From an uncultured Chlorobiaceae bacterium (GTDB lineage Bacteria; Bacteroidota; Chlorobiia; Chlorobiales; Chlorobiaceae), in contig CAIJVD010000026.1 in assembly GCA_903824045.1 (NCBI GenBank), positions 1-64,000 on the forward strand: DNA of 64,000 bases, read 5' to 3'. Within the stretch, counting starts at the first letter, position 1; each line of letters opens with the position of its first letter. A program made the position numbers and the translations under genes. Shown here in pieces: positions 37,570 through 47,534 of this stretch. A model generated the notes under the pieces. It searched no databases. It was not told the origin of the DNA and saw only the letters and a list, made by a program, of their open reading frames with translations.

Positions 37570-38178
37570 TTACTCCTCAAGATCCTTTTCAGGCGGCAGA
37601 TCGTCGGCAGTTTTCTTTGGTCTGCCTCTTTTTTTTGATACAGGATCCTTGCCCTCATCTGCAATCGGTAGATCGGGTTTAATATCAAGCTCATCACCGT
37701 CCACGAGCGATTCATGGAGGTGTTCATCGTGAAGGTCGCTTTCGGCAATAAGATCAATCTCATCAAAGTGCTCATCGATGACCTCATCGGTCGCGGCGGA
37801 CGCCTTCCCTTTTTGCCCACGCTTGCTTTTCATGGCGGGCTCGATGAGCGTCATCACTTCATTGATTGAGGAGAAGATATAGAGCTGCTTGTCGAGATTG
37901 GTCAGCTTGAGGAGCTCCTTGATTTGCTGGCAGAGAGAGACAAAGAGAGCCAGACCCTCAGACTGGTTTGCGAGCTGATGGGCAAGCAGCATGGAGCTGA
38001 TGCCGCAGGAGTCAATCGCCTTGACCTGGGAGAAATCAAGAATCAGGTTTTTGTTTTTTTCCTTATGGACCATCAGCTCAATCGCGTCCTTGAACGAGGC
38101 TCCATGACGAAAATCGAACACATCCTCCTCGATTTTGATTATGGTCAACTCTTTTCGGGTCGAAACGGTATAATTCAT
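37570..38178 (-). CDS. STAS-domain protein with acidic tail and AT-hook-like C-terminus
   Basis: A 202-residue protein. Residues 1-115 form a STAS domain of the anti-sigma-factor antagonist type (SpoIIAA/RsbV), with the phosphorylatable Ser57 in AIDSCGISSMLLAH. Residues ~116-180 are a long Glu/Asp-rich stretch (DEHFDEIDLIAESDLHDEH), and the end has a KKRGRPKK AT-hook-like motif followed by DDLPPEKDLEE. Normal RsbV-type antagonists are ~110 residues and lack this extension. It would bind a RsbW-type kinase in a partner-switching system; a kinase-like gene is at 53980-54414. The direct partner is not known. Confidence 0.85.
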   Translation of the reverse strand: MNYTVSTRKELTIIKIEEDVFDFRHGASFKDAIELMVHKEKNKNLILDFSQVKAIDSCGISSMLLAHQLANQSEGLALFVSLCQQIKELLKLTNLDKQLYIFSSINEVMTLIEPAMKSKRGQKGKASAATDEVIDEHFDEIDLIAESDLHDEHLHESLVDGDELDIKPDLPIADEGKDPVSKKRGRPKKTADDLPPEKDLEE

Positions 38179-38441
38179 TGTAAATCCCTACGATAAAAAC
38201 TGTAAGACATTACTTGATCTTCAAGAGGAGGCGTTTATGCTTGGCTGGATAAAGGGGGCCTGGTTTTATGAAAGATGCAGGCAGAACCCCTGAGAATTCG
38301 GCCTTGTGCAAGCTCTTTCCCTATAAGGTAAAAAAAAAGAGCAATCTTAATATTTATTTTTGTGGCGAAAAAAAAATCAGCCGCAAATTTCACAATGAGC
38401 ACGCTGCTGTGGTGATTGTGCTCTGGAGCCGGCAAGCATCG

Positions 38442-39416
38442 TCAGCTCATTGCAGCAATCTCATCGGCAATTCTCTCCCATGCATCAAGCTCTTCCGGCG
38501 CAGCTATCCATCTGGTGTCGAGACGGTTTTTGAAAAATGTCATCTGCCGTTTTGCGTAGTTTCGGGTGTGTTGTTTTATAAGGCTGACAGCCCGGTCAAA
38601 ATCAATGGTACCGGCAAAGTATTCGAAGAGCTCCTGATACCCCACAGATTGCAGCGCGGGTATTTTTTTTTCGCCAGGATAAGGCTGAAACCTTCGATAG
38701 AGCGCTTCGGCCTCATGAGTGAGTCCACTCTCGATCATCACTTCTGTGCGCCGGTTGATAGTTTCATAGAGCCTCTGGCGGGGTACATCAATGCCGATTG
38801 GAATAAAGCGAAGGCTGCTTTGGGGGCTGGATCCAGCCGCTTGAAGTGCGGTGACGCTTTGGCCGGTCAGTGTGATAATCTCAAGGCTTCTGATGAGCCT
38901 GTGTGTCTTGGTCGGATCAAGGGTCGCAGCCTGAGCCGGGTCAAACTGGCGCAGCCTTTCAAAGAGCGCCTCATTGCCGAATTCCTGAAGCTCAAGGATC
39001 AGCTTTGCCCGTATTTCGGGATCCGAGGGGGGGAGAGGGGCAAACCCCGAAACAAGACCTTCAAGGTAGAGTGTCGAGCCGCCAACGACAATCGCCCTTT
39101 TCCCGCGGCGGTGAATCTCGTGAACTCTCCCCAGAGCTTCAGTAGCAAAGTCGCCGGCACTGAAAGGCTCGCCAATACTCTTTTCGTCTATGAAATGATG
39201 GGGGATCTCCTGAAGGATCTCTTTTGGGGGTTTGGCCGAGCCGATATCGAGTTCCCGGTAGATCTGGCGTGAGTCGGCCGAGATGATCTCGGCACCGGTT
39301 TTGCGGGCAACTGCTACGGCGAGGGCGGATTTTCCCGATGCAGTCGGGCCGAGAATGACAACGACCGGGGGAAGAGATAGAGAGGAGTGCATGGCTATCT
39401 TGTGAGCAGATTTCAC
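38442..39416 (-). CDS. miaA: tRNA dimethylallyltransferase
   Basis: A 324-residue protein with P-loop [11 protein letters not shown], the [18 protein letters not shown] block (DSxQ), [17 protein letters not shown] and the SLEIITLTG segment. It prenylates A37 of tRNAs reading UNN codons. The ATG overlaps the maf stop by four bases, so the pair is translationally coupled. Confidence 0.96.
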   Translation of the reverse strand: MKSAHKIAMHSSLSLPPVVVILGPTASGKSALAVAVARKTGAEIISADSRQIYRELDIGSAKPPKEILQEIPHHFIDEKSIGEPFSAGDFATEALGRVHEIHRRGKRAIVVGGSTLYLEGLVSGFAPLPPSDPEIRAKLILELQEFGNEALFERLRQFDPAQAATLDPTKTHRLIRSLEIITLTGQSVTALQAAGSSPQSSLRFIPIGIDVPRQRLYETINRRTEVMIESGLTHEAEALYRRFQPYPGEKKIPALQSVGYQELFEYFAGTIDFDRAVSLIKQHTRNYAKRQMTFFKNRLDTRWIAAPEELDAWERIADEIAAMS

Positions 39417-39994
39417 CGGATGAACTGTTTCATCGCAAGGCAGACTCTTGAGAGGGGGAGGCCGACCACATTATAGTAGCACCCCTCAATACGCCTGACA
39501 TGGCATGCCATAAGCGGGTCCTGAATGCCGTAGGAGCCTGCCTTGTCATAGGGTTTGACGGCGAGCAGATAACGTGTGATCTCTTTGTCACTCATCGGTT
39601 CAAACTCAACAGAGGTCGATACGCACTCTGTGTGGGTTGCGTCTGCCGAAAGCAGCACGAAACCGGTATAGACCTGATGTGATCGGTTCTGGAGGCTTTT
39701 AAGCATCGAGAAGGCCTCGTCGAATCCGGATGGCTTTCCGAGCACACGGGTGCCTTTTGCAACGACGGTATCAGCTCCGAGAAAGATCGTTCTTCCACCG
39801 GGTTCAGCAAGCTGTTTCTCAGCCGCACGGGCTTTTTCGAGCGCTATGCGCGTGAGATTCTCTTCGATCGAACAGTCAGGCTCAAAGAGCTCCTCGGTAT
39901 CAACCGACAAGGTCTCAAAAGGTATCTGCATGAGCGAGAGAATATCCCTTCTTCTCGGAGATTTCGATGCAAGAATAAGTGCAGGTTGTTTCAT
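39413..39994 (-). CDS. maf: Maf-family nucleotide pyrophosphatase
   Basis: A 193-residue protein with the Maf signature [12 protein letters not shown] at the N-terminus, [16 protein letters not shown] and [11 protein letters not shown] near residue 155. Members hydrolyse non-canonical or canonical nucleoside triphosphates (dTTP, UTP, m7GTP depending on subtype) and are linked with housekeeping and septum control. It overlaps miaA and follows the symporter gene by 10 bases. Confidence 0.94.
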   Translation of the reverse strand: MKQPALILASKSPRRRDILSLMQIPFETLSVDTEELFEPDCSIEENLTRIALEKARAAEKQLAEPGGRTIFLGADTVVAKGTRVLGKPSGFDEAFSMLKSLQNRSHQVYTGFVLLSADATHTECVSTSVEFEPMSDKEITRYLLAVKPYDKAGSYGIQDPLMACHVRRIEGCYYNVVGLPLSRVCLAMKQFIR

Positions 39995-40004
39995 GAAAGG
40001 CTCT

Positions 40005-41771
40005 TCAGTTAAGGTTGTTCCAGCCCCGGCGGTTCAGGTCAAGATAGATAAGACCTCCGGCAACCGCTCCTGCCAACAGAAACAGAGAGCCCTGAATGAT
40101 ATCGCCAAAGATAATTCGGCCGGTGCCGAACAGGATGGTATAGATCATGACGATGCCAAGCGCCCAGTCTGCAAAGAGCATCAAAAACCCTTTGTCGGAC
40201 TCAACATCCGCCATGTTGACGGACACCTTTTTCCAGAGCACCCCGCCGACTCTTGTGGTCCGGTAGAAGGTTTCAAGCTGTGCGATTTCGGTTGGCTTTG
40301 TCAGAAAGGTGACCGATAGGGTGACGACGATAGTAAAGGCGACAATGATAAAAATCGACTCAGGAAACTCAATAGCGGTAAAGAGCCGCAGGAAGGTGTA
40401 TGCGATAAACGGAGCGACCATCGAGGTGATTTCCGACCAAGCGTTCAGGCGCCACCAGAACCAGCGGAGAATAAGCACAAAGCCGGTGCCGGCGCCGCAC
40501 TGGATGATGAACTCCCAGGCTCCTGTAATCGTCTCGAGCACAAAAAAGGTGATATAGAGCGCGAAGGCTGCAGTCAGGAATGTCGTTATCTTGGAGACAT
40601 TGACATAGTGCTTCTCATTGCCATCCTTTTTCAGGAAACGCTTGTAGAAGTCGTTGATAAGGTAGCTCGTACCCCAATTCAGATGGGTTGAAAGGGTCGA
40701 CATGTAGGCCGCAAGAAACGCGGCAATCAGGAGCCCCTTGAGTCCGGATGGGAGGATTGCCTTCATGACATAGACAAAGCCGTCCTCCTTCTGGGCCATT
40801 GGGAGGTTCGGGAACATGACAAGACTCGCCAGACCCACAATGATCCATGGCCATGGCCTCAGGCAGTAGTGCGCGACGGTGAACCAGAGCGTGGCGAGCA
40901 GTGAGTGCTTCTCGTTTTTGGCGCTCATCATGCGCTGGGCAATGTAGCCTCCGCCTCCGGGCTCAGCTCCTGGGTACCAGGATGCCCACCACTGCACAAA
41001 TGCCATGGCGGCAAACGATGCGAAGGGAAGAGCAACAGCACCCGTTGCGCTCGTCGAGCTTGAAGAGCCAAAGGAGGGGAAAAAGTCGAACATCCATGCG
41101 GGGAGCGCTTTTGTCAGTCCGCCGGCAGAAACGACCGCGGGTGACTGGACGGCGAGCACGGCAAGGATAATGCAGCCGGCCATGGCAATAACGAACTGCA
41201 CTGCGTCAGTGATGGATACCCCCCAAAGGCCGGAGAGACCGGAGTAGAAGGTTGTCAGTATGACCAGCGCAATGATGGTAAGCACAGGGTCAAGCTCTGG
41301 AACCATGATTTTGATAATCTTGAACATGGCCAGGTTAACCCATCCGATGATGACCGCATTGATGAAGAGCCCGAAGTATACGGCCTTGAAGCCTCTGAGA
41401 AACCTGGCGGCTTTGCCGCTGTAGCGCAGCTCGATGAATTCGAGGTCTGTAAGGATTTCAGCCCGTCGCCAGAGTCTTGCAAAAAAGAAGACGGTCAGCA
41501 TTCCTCCAGATACGAACGTCCACCATACCCAGTTGCCGGCGATGCCGTTTTTGGCGACGAAGCCTGCAACGGCAAGCGGTGTATCGGCGGCAAAGGTTGT
41601 TGCAACCATCCCTGTTCCGGCAATCCACCAGGGAAGCTGCCGCCCGGAGAGAAAGAATTCATCGACGTTTTCCGAGGCCCTGGAAGAGAACCAGAGGCCG
41701 ATGATGAGCGTCAGAACGAGGTATCCGACGATAAAACTGTAATCAAGGATGTTGAGCTGATCCATAGACAA
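40005..41771 (-). CDS. Sodium/solute symporter (SSS family)
   Basis: A 588-residue inner-membrane protein with about 13 hydrophobic segments. The LeuT-fold SSS pattern shows in ENVDEFFLSGRQLPWWIAG, TTFAADTPLAVAGF, EFIELRYSGKAARFLRGF and FYSGLSGLWGVSITDAVQF. It is near PanF/PutP in layout, but substrate residues cannot be assigned. Upstream, 116 bases away, is a PfkB-family kinase on the same strand, hinting at a sugar or nucleoside substrate, though this is only suggestive. Confidence 0.88.
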   Translation of the reverse strand: MSMDQLNILDYSFIVGYLVLTLIIGLWFSSRASENVDEFFLSGRQLPWWIAGTGMVATTFAADTPLAVAGFVAKNGIAGNWVWWTFVSGGMLTVFFFARLWRRAEILTDLEFIELRYSGKAARFLRGFKAVYFGLFINAVIIGWVNLAMFKIIKIMVPELDPVLTIIALVILTTFYSGLSGLWGVSITDAVQFVIAMAGCIILAVLAVQSPAVVSAGGLTKALPAWMFDFFPSFGSSSSTSATGAVALPFASFAAMAFVQWWASWYPGAEPGGGGYIAQRMMSAKNEKHSLLATLWFTVAHYCLRPWPWIIVGLASLVMFPNLPMAQKEDGFVYVMKAILPSGLKGLLIAAFLAAYMSTLSTHLNWGTSYLINDFYKRFLKKDGNEKHYVNVSKITTFLTAAFALYITFFVLETITGAWEFIIQCGAGTGFVLILRWFWWRLNAWSEITSMVAPFIAYTFLRLFTAIEFPESIFIIVAFTIVVTLSVTFLTKPTEIAQLETFYRTTRVGGVLWKKVSVNMADVESDKGFLMLFADWALGIVMIYTILFGTGRIIFGDIIQGSLFLLAGAVAGGLIYLDLNRRGWNNLN

Positions 41772-41887
41772 TTTCCTTGCAGGGGTTGTGGCGTTGAAGT
41801 GGCCTCATACTGGATCAATCCGCATGAAGATGCCGCCATAGGGGGGGCCGCCTGGAGGCCTCCCCTGGCTTGGCGAAGGTATGAGGG

Positions 41888-42799
41888 TTACTCGTCAGTT
41901 CTGGAGAGCTCGCGGAAGCTCTGGAAGCGGTCTTCAATTTCGAGGAGATCGAGCGCAGCAATCTTTTCGGTCCCGAATTTCTCGACACAGAAGCTTGCCA
42001 TGGCGCTGCCGTAAAGAACGGCACGGCGCAGTTCAACATCATTGACTCTTTCGCATCTGGCAAGATGTCCGATAAATCCTCCTGCAAAGGTATCGCCGGC
42101 TCCTGTGGGGTCGTAGATGGATTCGAGCGGATAGGCCGGTGCGGAGAAGATGCCGCTCTCTGTAAAGAGCAGTGCGCCGTGCTCGCCTTTTTTAATGATC
42201 AGGGTTTTAGGTCCGAGGTTGCGGATGATGCGTGCCGCCTTGACAAGGTTCGGCTCACCGGCCAGAATTCTTGCTTCGCTGTCGTTGATAATGAAGATAT
42301 CTATGCGCTCGAGGGTTTTCTTGAGCTCCTCGGGTTTGCCTTCAATCCAGAAGTTCATGGTATCCATAATGACAAGCTTCGGCTTGCTGATCTGATCAAG
42401 AACCTTGAGCTGGAGTTCCGGGTCGATGTTGCCGAGGCAGACAAATTCGGCATCGCGGTATTGATGGGGAACGACAGGGTCGAAATCAGCAAAGACGTTG
42501 AGCTGTGTATCGAGCGTGTCGCGGGTGTTCATGTCGTAGTGATATCGTCCTGCCCAGCGGAAGGTTTTTCCATTCTCAACCCTCTGGATTCCCTTTGTAT
42601 CGATATCCCTGGAGTGCAGAAGCTGAAAGTGTTCATCACCGAAGTCAGAACCGACGACGCCGACGAGCTGCACTTTTTGTGTGAAATAGCTTGCCGAGAG
42701 GGCAATATAGGTGGACGATCCTCCGAGGGTGTTGTCCGAGCGCCCGAACGGAGTTTCGATATCATCAAAGGCGAGTGATCCGACAATGAGAATAGACAT
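41888..42799 (-). CDS. PfkB/ribokinase-family carbohydrate kinase
   Basis: A 303-residue kinase with the N-terminal glycine pair motif (TLGGSSTYIALSASYF), IINDSEARIL, and the C-terminal PfkB signature DPTGAGDTFAGGFIG, holding the catalytic Asp and anion hole. Substrates in this family include ribose, fructose, adenosine and inositol; the sequence does not decide. It precedes the symporter gene and follows the GH13-like gene on the same strand, so the trio may act together on a sugar. Confidence 0.88.
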   Translation of the reverse strand: MSILIVGSLAFDDIETPFGRSDNTLGGSSTYIALSASYFTQKVQLVGVVGSDFGDEHFQLLHSRDIDTKGIQRVENGKTFRWAGRYHYDMNTRDTLDTQLNVFADFDPVVPHQYRDAEFVCLGNIDPELQLKVLDQISKPKLVIMDTMNFWIEGKPEELKKTLERIDIFIINDSEARILAGEPNLVKAARIIRNLGPKTLIIKKGEHGALLFTESGIFSAPAYPLESIYDPTGAGDTFAGGFIGHLARCERVNDVELRRAVLYGSAMASFCVEKFGTEKIAALDLLEIEDRFQSFRELSRTDE

Positions 42800-42859
42800 G
42801 GCGCAATAGTGGTTTGGGTTTAGGCGAAATTACCGAAGATACGTTTTTTGCGGCTTTTT

Positions 42860-44803
42860 TTATGGAACCTCCGGAAGTTCAAAAAGCAGGCACTCTCCAG
42901 CCCGACAGCTAACTTCGAGACGGTTATCTGCTATCGAATATGCTTTGCCGGTGATAAGCTCGGTGAGCCCTGCACTCTTCATGCTGAATTCAAGGGAGCC
43001 GCCTCTTTGCTCATGAATGTTGCTGTTGCCGACAAAGAGAAGGGTGCGGCCGCCGGAACTCCGCATGACAGCGAAGAGCTCAGGCTCGCTCACATAGGGG
43101 ATCGTCATTGATCCTGTGTCGCCACAGAGGACAAGGTCAATATATCGCTTGCGGATATCGAGCACCCTCGAAATATAGCTGTTAAGCGGTTCAAGGCCGT
43201 TAGAGGTTGACCAGTCATAGCCGAATGCGCTGAAAAGGGGAAGCTTTTCGGGCGGATAGAGCTCCCTGTCCTCTTCACGGAAATTGAGGCCGAGGTTCAC
43301 CGGATGCCATTCGCACAGCTCCATGCCTGACTGGAGGAAGGGGATTGCGGGCAAGATGGCGCTGAGGGTGAAGATAAAGATCGAGTGGTTGCGTCCGGCC
43401 TCCTGGCGAGGATAGCGAAAGCAGACTCTTGGCGTGTTGTGGTTTTCGCCAGTGCCGAAAAACGGGAGTGCGACACCGGTTTTATTGAGGTAGTTCAACA
43501 GCCCCCTGATGAAAACGATATCGTGGATAACGAAGGGGAGCGAGCCAAAGACTGCGTCGAACCCTTCATCGCGAATGGAGGGCGTTGGGTCGAAGTTTTC
43601 GTCCCAAAAAGCAAAGTCCGGCTTTCTCTCACGGGCTTTGCGCACTATTGTCTTTTTCAGGAGTGAGGGGAGCGCGTGACCCATATCAATCATTGCACCG
43701 TCGATACCGTAGGTATCCTGATAATCCGGGATAATTCCGGAGATCTCCTCCCAGAGCGGAGTGTTGAAGGTCTCGGGGGCTTCAAGCGCACGGTCGTACA
43801 TCCTGATGGTGTTGTATGCGATGTAGTTGAACGCTTCATGGTCATGCATCTTCAGGTAGGTCACGTCAGTCCATGGCGGCTGACGGTCATCAGGTGGCCA
43901 GTCAGAGAAGGCACTTGCGATTTTGCATGGGGTTCCATCGATTCCGGAACACTGAAGAGCGCCGTCGGCATGTTTGGCTACCCTGACAGGCTGGGGGATG
44001 AACTGGTGACGGTAAGACTCGGAAGGCGCAGGCAGGTTGTGCAGTTCATGGCGGTCGACCACCTCGAAAATCCTGTTGAGCGTCTCCTGGTCGAATCCTG
44101 GAGGGCCGTAGTTACGGGTGCTCTCGTCATCCCGGAGCCAGTAAAACCAGTCGGGATGTTCCGCTATCCAGCTGCTGTCGATCGATGCGGTCCTGAAAAC
44201 AAATTCAAAGACAACCCTGATGCTTAGCAGATGAGCGGCTTCGACAAAGGCCTTGAGAAGCACCTCAACCGAAAGACCGAGCGCGGGTTCATCAAGCATC
44301 GGGTCAAGCTTGTGCGGATTGCGCACAGCATACGGTGAGCCCAGAGAGCCCTTTCTGCACTCCGATCCGATTTCGGTGAGAGGGAGAAGATAGAGCGTAT
44401 TTGCGCCGAGATTTTTAATATAGGGGAGGAGCGCTATGGCTTTAAGGAGTGTTCCGGTCTCCCTGAACCCGCATTCGAGCGGTTCAGTGCCGATCACGCC
44501 GTCACCGTCATGATCAAACGCTCCTGTCAGGCGCACAAAGAGGTTGTAGACAATGGCGTGGCGCTTCCAGTCACCCTCGCCAACGCTCTTAGGGCTCGAA
44601 ATGTCCGCCTGGAGTATGCTTTCGACGATCTTTCGGTAGTACTCCGAGGGGTTGACTCTTTCGGTGGGGGTCTTTTTTCCGGTCCAGATTCCGGGTACCG
44701 TGTAGGTGCTTCCTTGTATGGGCTCATCCAGGCGATTCAGCGCCTGCAGGAGCAGCGAGAGGTGAGTTGTCTGCAACGTTCCTTTGTTTTCGGGAGATAA
44801 CAA
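42860..44803 (-). CDS. GH13 alpha-amylase-family protein, GlgE-like, with altered catalytic motifs
   Basis: A 647-residue protein with a GH13 TIM barrel and a C-terminal beta-domain. It resembles maltosyltransferase GlgE in the segment [13 protein letters not shown] and nearby barrel strands. Three catalytic regions can be lined up. The nucleophile region reads [13 protein letters not shown], with Asp373 present but Met371 where family members have Arg. The acid/base region is [10 protein letters not shown] with Glu402. The third region reads GENHNTPR, with Asn456 where the invariant Asp of NHD is expected. These changes suggest loss or change of hydrolytic activity. The gene is divergent from truA, 51 bases apart. 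Sugar or glycogen context is inferred from the fold only. Confidence 0.85.
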   Translation of the reverse strand: MLSPENKGTLQTTHLSLLLQALNRLDEPIQGSTYTVPGIWTGKKTPTERVNPSEYYRKIVESILQADISSPKSVGEGDWKRHAIVYNLFVRLTGAFDHDGDGVIGTEPLECGFRETGTLLKAIALLPYIKNLGANTLYLLPLTEIGSECRKGSLGSPYAVRNPHKLDPMLDEPALGLSVEVLLKAFVEAAHLLSIRVVFEFVFRTASIDSSWIAEHPDWFYWLRDDESTRNYGPPGFDQETLNRIFEVVDRHELHNLPAPSESYRHQFIPQPVRVAKHADGALQCSGIDGTPCKIASAFSDWPPDDRQPPWTDVTYLKMHDHEAFNYIAYNTIRMYDRALEAPETFNTPLWEEISGIIPDYQDTYGIDGAMIDMGHALPSLLKKTIVRKARERKPDFAFWDENFDPTPSIRDEGFDAVFGSLPFVIHDIVFIRGLLNYLNKTGVALPFFGTGENHNTPRVCFRYPRQEAGRNHSIFIFTLSAILPAIPFLQSGMELCEWHPVNLGLNFREEDRELYPPEKLPLFSAFGYDWSTSNGLEPLNSYISRVLDIRKRYIDLVLCGDTGSMTIPYVSEPELFAVMRSSGGRTLLFVGNSNIHEQRGGSLEFSMKSAGLTELITGKAYSIADNRLEVSCRAGECLLFELPEVP

Positions 44804-44854
44804 GAAGATAATTATTATAGTGAAAGCAATGTACTAAAGATATTCGATCTCTGC

Positions 44855-45586
44855 ATGAAGAACATCCGTATAAGCGTTGAATATGACGGCACATCCTTTG
44901 CCGGATGGCAGCGGCAGCCGGGCGGAATAGTCACCGTCCAGGGTGAGATAGAGGGGGCGCTCGGAAGGATTCTTCAGGAAGCGGTCACTCTTTCTGCCGC
45001 AGGAAGGACCGACCGGGGCGTCCATGCCCGTGCCCAGACGGCCAGTTTCCATACGGCCTCATCAATGGAGCTGTCAAGAATGGTTCACTCACTCAACTGT
45101 CTGCTTCCTGATACCGTCAGAGTTTTCGATCCGGTTGAGGTCTCCCCTGATTTCCATGCCCGCTTCAGTGCCAAAGAGCGACACTACCGATACTTCCTGC
45201 TCGAACACCCCTCGGCTATTTACGGACGCTTTGCTGGCTGCTCAAATGGCACACTCGATCTCGATGTTATGAATTGTTTTGCCCGGGAGGTCGTTGGCGT
45301 TCACGATTTCAGTGCATTTGCACGAGAGGATCGCGACAGCAGCGGCAGCGACTGTCATGTATACTCATGCGGGTGGAGCCGTGAAGATCGCACTCTTGTG
45401 TTCAAAATAGAGGCTAACCGTTTTCTGCGGAGCATGGTGCGCTACCTCGTCGATGCGATGACTCGTGCAGGCAGGGGAGAGCTCTCAAAGGGCGATTTCG
45501 TGGCTATGCTCAGCTCCGGCAAGGGAAGCTCATCGCTCACCCCCGCATCCCCGGCGGGTCTCTTCCTCTGGAAGGTAACCTATTAG
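44855..45586 (+). CDS. truA: tRNA pseudouridine(38-40) synthase
   Basis: A 243-residue protein with IRISVEYDGTSFAGWQRQP, the catalytic motif AAGRTDRGVHARAQTASF (Asp in GRTD) and the C-terminal NRFLRSMVRYLVDAM. Length fits TruA. It modifies uridines in the anticodon arm. It has no close plus-strand partner; MltD follows after 129 bases. Confidence 0.95.
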   Translation: MKNIRISVEYDGTSFAGWQRQPGGIVTVQGEIEGALGRILQEAVTLSAAGRTDRGVHARAQTASFHTASSMELSRMVHSLNCLLPDTVRVFDPVEVSPDFHARFSAKERHYRYFLLEHPSAIYGRFAGCSNGTLDLDVMNCFAREVVGVHDFSAFAREDRDSSGSDCHVYSCGWSREDRTLVFKIEANRFLRSMVRYLVDAMTRAGRGELSKGDFVAMLSSGKGSSSLTPASPAGLFLWKVTY

Positions 45587-45715
45587 TAAGGCGGGGTGTT
45601 CAGAAATCGGTTTTTGTATTAGTCACGAACTGTTTTTATGTTACTTGTTCAATAGTGATTTTTGCTGTTTCAGCATTGATCTTAAGCATTCCCTCCCCTA
45701 AAGGATCTGCCGCTT

Positions 45716-47332
45716 GTGAAAATAAGGTTCACTACTATACGTTTCAAGGTGCTCCTTACGGCACTGTTTCTCCAGATGTTGACGCTGCCAGTCAAGGCTG
45801 CGGAGCCCGCATCCGGGGAGAAGGGCTCAGTCAGGCGGTCGTCTGTTTCCGATATTCTGGACAGTCTTGTCAATGCGACCTATTTCAAGGATGAGCATTT
45901 TGCCCCCCCTTCAAAAGAGAGTGAGAAGTACGGATTTCCTTCGAACTTTGTGCCGCAATACAGCGACTCCGTCTATGCCGCACGAATCAACGCCCTTGGA
46001 AAGAAAACCCCGTTTAACCTCGTCTACAATGAGCATGTTCGGGGATTTATACGGATTTATGCGGTTGACAAGAGGAACCTGACTGCCAAGATTTTAGGGC
46101 TGACCAAGATCTATTTCCCCCTGTTCGAGGAGAAGCTTGACGCCTACAACGTCCCTCTTGAAATGAAGTATCTCGCCATTGTCGAGAGTGCGCTGAATCC
46201 TACGGCGGTCTCCCCGGCTGGCGCAAAAGGGCTCTGGCAGTTCATGTACGGCACGGGAAAGATGTATGGCATGCAGTCCTCCTCCTTCATCGAAGACCGG
46301 TATGACCCCGAGAAGGCGACGGTTGCCGCGGCCCGTCATTTGAGAGACCTGCATAACATCTATGGCGACTGGTTCCTGGCGCTTGCGGCCTATAACTCTG
46401 GCCCGGGCAATGTCAACAAAGCCATAAGGCGCGCCGGCGGTATCAAGAACTACTGGGCGATCTGGGACTACCTGCCTGCTGAAACAAGGGGTTATGTGCC
46501 GGCGTTCATTGCGGTCAACTATATCATGAACTACTACGCAGAGCATAACATCCGTCCTGTCGAGCCCGGTTTTCTTTATAATGATGTTGATACGTTGAGA
46601 ACTTCCCGCGCCCTCTCGTTTGAACAGATCAATGAGACCATTGGTGTTCCGGTCCGGGACCTTCAGTTTCTGAACCCCCAGTACAAGCTTGGCATCATCC
46701 CTTCGGCCGGAAGTTCGAGTAACGTCCTCAGGCTCCCCAAAAAGTACATCTCCCAGTTTCAGAAGAGGGAGCAGGATATCTATGCATACAAGTCCCCCAG
46801 GGCGCTTGAGCGTGAGCAGCTGCTTGCAAGGGCTGAAGGACTCAGGGGTGGCCGTCCGGGTGGCGGTGAAGGGGGAGAGAAAACTCATATCGTCCAGCAG
46901 GGCGAGACTCTTGGCTCCATCGCAAGGCTCTATCGTGCTTATATAAGCCAGCTTATCGCATGGAACAATCTTAAGGATCCAGAGGTAACTCCCGGCCAGA
47001 AGCTTATTGTCTTCGGCGGCAATGAAAATGGAGGAGATGGAGGAGGTGGCGGGGAGCCGCGATCATCGAGGATCAAGGTGATTGTGTTGAAGCACAAGGT
47101 CGGCAAGGGAGAGACTCTTTTTTCGATAGCCAAAAAGTATGGTACATCGGTACAGCGTATCAAGGAGCTCAATAATATCGAGGGCAAGAAGGGGATTGCA
47201 ACCGGCCAGCGCATCAAGATAGAGAGAGAGGTCGCTGCTGCACCATCGCGCAAATCATCAAAGCATTCGCTCTCGGCCAAAGGCAAAAAGGCAAAACAGA
47301 GCGCTTCAAAACGAAGGAAGCACAAGCAGTAA
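45716..47332 (+). CDS. MltD-like membrane-bound lytic transglycosylase with two LysM domains
   Basis: A 538-residue secreted protein starting at GTG. Signal peptide [23 protein letters not shown] (GH23) domain at ~145-285 with the catalytic Glu in [20 protein letters not shown] and [14 protein letters not shown]. Two LysM domains follow, [19 protein letters not shown] and [19 protein letters not shown], separated by a Gly-rich linker, and a Lys/Arg-rich tail of ~35 residues. It should cleave peptidoglycan glycan strands in the periplasm with LysM-mediated wall binding. MltD of E. coli is a lipoprotein; no lipobox Cys is seen here. Confidence 0.92.
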   Translation: MKIRFTTIRFKVLLTALFLQMLTLPVKAAEPASGEKGSVRRSSVSDILDSLVNATYFKDEHFAPPSKESEKYGFPSNFVPQYSDSVYAARINALGKKTPFNLVYNEHVRGFIRIYAVDKRNLTAKILGLTKIYFPLFEEKLDAYNVPLEMKYLAIVESALNPTAVSPAGAKGLWQFMYGTGKMYGMQSSSFIEDRYDPEKATVAAARHLRDLHNIYGDWFLALAAYNSGPGNVNKAIRRAGGIKNYWAIWDYLPAETRGYVPAFIAVNYIMNYYAEHNIRPVEPGFLYNDVDTLRTSRALSFEQINETIGVPVRDLQFLNPQYKLGIIPSAGSSSNVLRLPKKYISQFQKREQDIYAYKSPRALEREQLLARAEGLRGGRPGGGEGGEKTHIVQQGETLGSIARLYRAYISQLIAWNNLKDPEVTPGQKLIVFGGNENGGDGGGGGEPRSSRIKVIVLKHKVGKGETLFSIAKKYGTSVQRIKELNNIEGKKGIATGQRIKIEREVAAAPSRKSSKHSLSAKGKKAKQSASKRRKHKQ

Positions 47333-47534
47333 GCGATGAGCCGCCTGAGAGGTGGCCAGATAACCTGAGAGCGGGCCGGTTATCTCTCGGCTTTAAATTT
47401 TATGGCTATTGATGTGCTCGATTGAATGATATATTTATTATCTTTCGGCTCTTTATATCGCAGAACTGATGAGGAGATTGGTGTGGAGAAGCTGCTTTAT
47501 TCAATAATTCTTTAATTGAGAATCATTAAAACGT

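Noticed and set aside
38268-39272. 334-codon plus-strand frame across miaA
   Set aside because: Overlaps miaA almost entirely on the other strand and shows no recognisable domain.
47514-47532. Fur-like half site (GAGAATCATTA) just before the ArsA-like gene
   Set aside because: Only 12 of 19 positions match the Fur consensus and it touches the start codon region; not enough support.
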